From Grimontia kaedaensis (lineage in GTDB: Bacteria > Pseudomonadota > Gammaproteobacteria > Enterobacterales > Vibrionaceae), in contig NZ_CP082276.1 in assembly GCF_023746615.1 (NCBI RefSeq), positions 1,116,001-1,180,000 of the forward strand: a DNA stretch of 64,000 nucleotides, written 5' to 3'. This document shows positions 62,401 through 64,000 of the stretch, piece by piece. Under the pieces are notes generated by a model. That model was not told the DNA's origin. It was given only the letters and a program-made list of their open reading frames with translations, and did no database searches. Each line of letters starts with the position of its first letter. Within the stretch, counting starts at the first letter, position 1. The position numbers were made by a program, and so were the translations under genes.

Positions 62401-62770
62401 AATCTTCCGATGTTTTCAGATACGGCGAGAGCTCTTCGAGTAAAAGCGCATCATATTTGAACGGGTAATGCTCTGCGTATTCCTCAATAAAGAAGTCGAA
62501 GGGATTAATGACCGTCATATCGGCGATCACTTCCACTTCAAATTCCAACTTGCCCGTCTTCTCAGGGAACACCAAGCGCGCCTGATAGTTACCAAACGGG
62601 TCTTGCTGCCAGTTGATAAAATGATCTTCCGGCGTGACTTTCAGAGAGTAAGCATGAATGTGGGTACGCGAATGAGGCGCAGGCCTCAGCCGCAGGGTAT
62701 GCGGCGAGACGTGGACATCGCGATCAAACTCATACGACGTTTTATGTAGGATCGCAACGCGAATTGTCAT
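59453..62770 (-). CDS. large transglutaminase-like protein with DUF2126 domain
   Basis: 1105-residue protein. The N-terminal about 280 residues are a transglutaminase-like fold with an apparently complete triad (Cys in LKKGSCRDTSWLLVQILRRLGLAARFASGYL, His in DLHAWCEVYLP, Asp in GWVGLDPTSG). The remaining about 800 residues are DUF2126 (MGGEPTFVSVDDMDS; HTGTGGGNHITLGG; LLEFRGFEMPPHARMSLVQNLLIR), which resembles a glutamine-synthetase-like or amidoligase region. Overlaps the alpha-E gene upstream by 4 nt. Probable peptide-bond-making or -remodelling partner of the ATP-grasp proteins. Confidence 0.9.
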   Translation of the reverse strand: MTIRVAILHKTSYEFDRDVHVSPHTLRLRPAPHSRTHIHAYSLKVTPEDHFINWQQDPFGNYQARLVFPEKTGKLEFEVEVIADMTVINPFDFFIEEYAEHYPFKYDALLLEELSPYLKTSEDCPELDEWMAAIDRSETPIVDFLVGLNSQLANEIGYGIRLEPGVQTCQETLTLKKGSCRDTSWLLVQILRRLGLAARFASGYLVQLTADVKALDGPSGPEEDFTDLHAWCEVYLPGAGWVGLDPTSGLLAGEGHIPLACTADPISAAPITGGTDKCEVTFDYSNTVTRIHEDPRVTKPYSDDEWENIKALGNAVDAELAAGDVRLTMGGEPTFVSVDDMDSDQWNTKALGDDKLRLAKDLLIRLKDEFATHAMLHYGQGKWYPGEELPRWALGCFWRTDGEALWRDPALLARVDKDYGHDIQDAERFSKTLSQSLGLSSVFVQPSFEDSLYYLWLERGLPDGVNPKKAKLTDDLERRRLANILSKGLDSVTGYILPIAHSGSGWYSSKWPMRSDVITLVPGDSPMGFRLPLESLPATTPEEIIPERDPFEPRDDLPVYSQENISPEDADAPKRYVSVVRTAICVEPRHGRLHVFMPPMNTLEEYVELIHHVEETAKKLELPVVIEGYEPPRDHRLQKFLITPDPGVIEVNIHPSRSWNELVENTETLYQAAHECRLGAEKFMLDGRHTGTGGGNHITLGGVTPAGSPFLRRPDLLRSFVNYWQHHPGLSYLFSGMFIGPTSQAPRADEGRDEALYEMEIAFQNFPDGLVDQPWLADRLMRNLLVDITGNTHRAEFCIDKLYAAGTASGRQGLLEFRGFEMPPHARMSLVQNLLIRCLAARFWKAPYHRPLVRWGTSLHDKFMMPHFVWEDIKEVVDDLQQHGFPFKLEWLAPFEEFRFPHYGRLQIDDMEIEIRWAIEPWHVLGEEVTQSGTSRYVDSSVERIQVKLSGLTDSRYMLTCNGRRVPLRPTGRQGEFVAAVRYRAWSPPSALHPTLGVDAPLVFDLVDTWNGLSVGGCTYHVSHPGGRNYDTFPVNGNEAEGRRITRFNDDGFTQGPLMPPPAFDALRRFYPNEEVAKPMSPQKEEVSFEYPNTLDLRKRNTRVS

Positions 62771-63714
62771 GCAGCCTCTCCATGTTTGAAATCAAACCAG
62801 GTATCGCGGATCTGGCTTTGCAGATCGATCAGCGCCAACTGGATATCATTGAGATATTCACTGAGAGACAGGTTGATATCGTCTTCGCTTTCCACCTGGT
62901 AGGTTTTGGCGCGGAGTGCTTCCGCAGACTCAGCAACTGCTTCATAGCGTGGCAGGTAAGTCGACGCGGTTTTGATTTGGCGTAGGCAGAATTTCAGCGA
63001 ACGCGGGAAATTTTGGTCGCCCAACAGGAACTGACAAGCCACCACACTATCAATGCCCGTTTTCATGGTGCGCTGACAGGTTAAATAGCCGCTTTGTGAT
63101 TTCAGTACCTTCGACCAAATGGCTTGGTCCAATACCACTTTCTCCTCCGGCAACGCGTTGACAGAGATGATGACCGCGGAATCCAGAATGCGCGTACACA
63201 TATCTGCCCTTTCGGTATAGCGCCCCATCACATTGAAGCTCCAGCTTTCATCACGACTCATGGTGTCTGCCAGCAATCCATTGATTTTTTGGCAACTCTC
63301 GATGATCGCATTCAGATAGGCGTGGCGATTTGAACGGTTGATGCCTTGCTGTATGTTGTTCTTTGCGTACTGGCAAAGCTCGTTGATGAGCTCCCACATT
63401 TCTTCCGGCACCACATCACGCGTGGTGCGGATGTTTTCTTTCACCATCAACAAGGAAGACAATAACGAGCTTGGGTTATCTTCTTTCGCCAGCAGAAAGC
63501 GCATGACGTTTTTCTCACCCTGATCTTTGTAGATAGCGCCAAACTCTTCGACACAGCCATTAATCTCAATCAGGTTGTACCAAGAGACTTTTACGTCGCG
63601 TGGCAGGTCAAACAACACTTCATCGTATACGCTCACCAAGCGGGCAATGTTCTCTACGCGCTCCAGATAGCGCGCACTCCAAAACAGGCGTTCTGCAACT
63701 CTCGATAGCATCAC
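62767..63714 (-). CDS. alpha-E domain protein (DUF403)
   Basis: 315-residue all-helical protein of the alpha-E family (MLSRVAERLFWSARYLERVENIARLVSVYDEVLFDLP at the start; GRYTERADMCTRILDSA; the conserved SLLSSLLMVKENIRTTRDVVPEEMWELIN segment). Function unknown; always linked with ATP-grasp and transglutaminase genes. It overlaps both neighbours as ATGA (62767-62770 and 63711-63714), showing tight coupling. Confidence 0.9.
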   Translation of the reverse strand: MMLSRVAERLFWSARYLERVENIARLVSVYDEVLFDLPRDVKVSWYNLIEINGCVEEFGAIYKDQGEKNVMRFLLAKEDNPSSLLSSLLMVKENIRTTRDVVPEEMWELINELCQYAKNNIQQGINRSNRHAYLNAIIESCQKINGLLADTMSRDESWSFNVMGRYTERADMCTRILDSAVIISVNALPEEKVVLDQAIWSKVLKSQSGYLTCQRTMKTGIDSVVACQFLLGDQNFPRSLKFCLRQIKTASTYLPRYEAVAESAEALRAKTYQVESEDDINLSLSEYLNDIQLALIDLQSQIRDTWFDFKHGEAA

Positions 63715-64000
63715 TTCGCTCCTTTTGTTCTAACAATCCATGTGTCTTTACTGCCGCCACCTTGTGACGAGTTGACCACCAGTGAGCCCTTCTTCATGGC
63801 GACGCGGGTTAATCCACCGGTAGTGACATAGGTTTTTTTGCTTTGCAGGATGAACGGACGTAAATCGAGATGGCGCGGTTCCAGTTTTCCGCGTCCCACC
63901 AGCGTCGGTGCCGTTGAGAGCTTTAAGGTAGGTTGTGCGATGTAATTGCGCGGGTTTTCCTGAATCAGCTTAGCGAACAACTCCTGATCTTTCTTAGTGG
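63711..64000 (-). CDS. circularly permuted ATP-grasp protein, C-terminal end (runs off the window)
   Basis: Only the last 96 codons are inside the window: KDQELFAKLIQENPRNY, YIAQPTLKLSTAPTL, LDLRPFILQSKKTYVTTGGLTRVAMKKGSLVVNSSQGGGSKDTWIV. These match the C-terminus of the stand-alone circularly permuted ATP-grasp (DUF404/DUF407) proteins that begin this type of operon. The start and ATP-binding core lie past 64000. It is coupled to the alpha-E gene by a 4-nt overlap. Confidence 0.85.
   Translation of the reverse strand, partial: TKKDQELFAKLIQENPRNYIAQPTLKLSTAPTLVGRGKLEPRHLDLRPFILQSKKTYVTTGGLTRVAMKKGSLVVNSSQGGGSKDTWIVRTKGAK

Overview
The window looks like chromosomal DNA of a marine gammaproteobacterium, most likely Vibrionaceae (Grimontia/Enterovibrio/Photobacterium-like). 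This is an inference from gene content: a betI-betB-betA-choXWV osmoprotectant operon, a ribB gene behind an FMN riboswitch, LruC-domain and RTX proteins, BCCT, TRAP and ClC transporters, and moderate GC with AT-rich intergenic regions. No rRNA, tRNA, CRISPR array, transposase or prophage was seen.

Left part (1-13.8 kb). A beta-carbonic anhydrase is followed by a bufferin-type operon (bufA-bufB-bufC, minus strand: Cys-rich peptide precursor, DUF692/MNIO iron enzyme, DUF2063 partner). A LysR regulator is divergent from a three-gene acid-sugar operon (DUF1537 kinase, PdxA-like dehydrogenase, uncharacterised TIM barrel). Then come a chemoreceptor, a GNAT acetyltransferase, a MerR regulator fused to a SAM methyltransferase behind a textbook 19-bp-spacer promoter, and an unusual pair of exported proteins, one resembling the vitellogenin-type lipid-transfer architecture.

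Middle part (13.8-45 kb). The bet/cho operon imports choline and oxidises it to glycine betaine under BetI, with a palindromic operator at 20874-20887. It is followed by a SnoaL-like protein with a divergent LysR, a 698-aa RTX protein, ClcA, small membrane proteins, and two divergent genes (HlyD-like and AraC-like) that have both lost their 5' ends. Next are ribB with its riboswitch, a BCCT carrier, a periplasmic-sensor diguanylate cyclase, an export operon (TolC, HlyD and two ABC-2 permeases, with no ATPase), an SDR/LysR pair, and an LruC protein with a lipoprotein.

Right part (44.4-55.9 kb). A LacI regulator is divergent from a complete-looking sulfonate catabolic operon: small membrane protein, Tat-exported TRAP binding protein, DctQ, DctM, HpsN-like (HisD fold), HpsO-like SDR, HpsP-like zinc dehydrogenase, SuyA, SuyB, ComC-like dehydrogenase and a YeiH-type exporter. 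Read as a pathway, 2,3-dihydroxypropane-1-sulfonate (DHPS) enters by TRAP, is oxidised to (R)-sulfolactate, and is cleaved by SuyAB to pyruvate and sulfite, with sulfite exported. LacI operators lie on the operon promoter and inside the lacI-like reading frame.

Right edge (55.9-64 kb). A minus-strand operon of circularly permuted ATP-grasp, alpha-E and transglutaminase-like proteins continues past the window. This is a known but functionally unresolved predicted peptide-synthesis or peptide-modification system. A recurring theme is strong intercistronic hairpins, notably after both transporter substrate-binding-protein genes.
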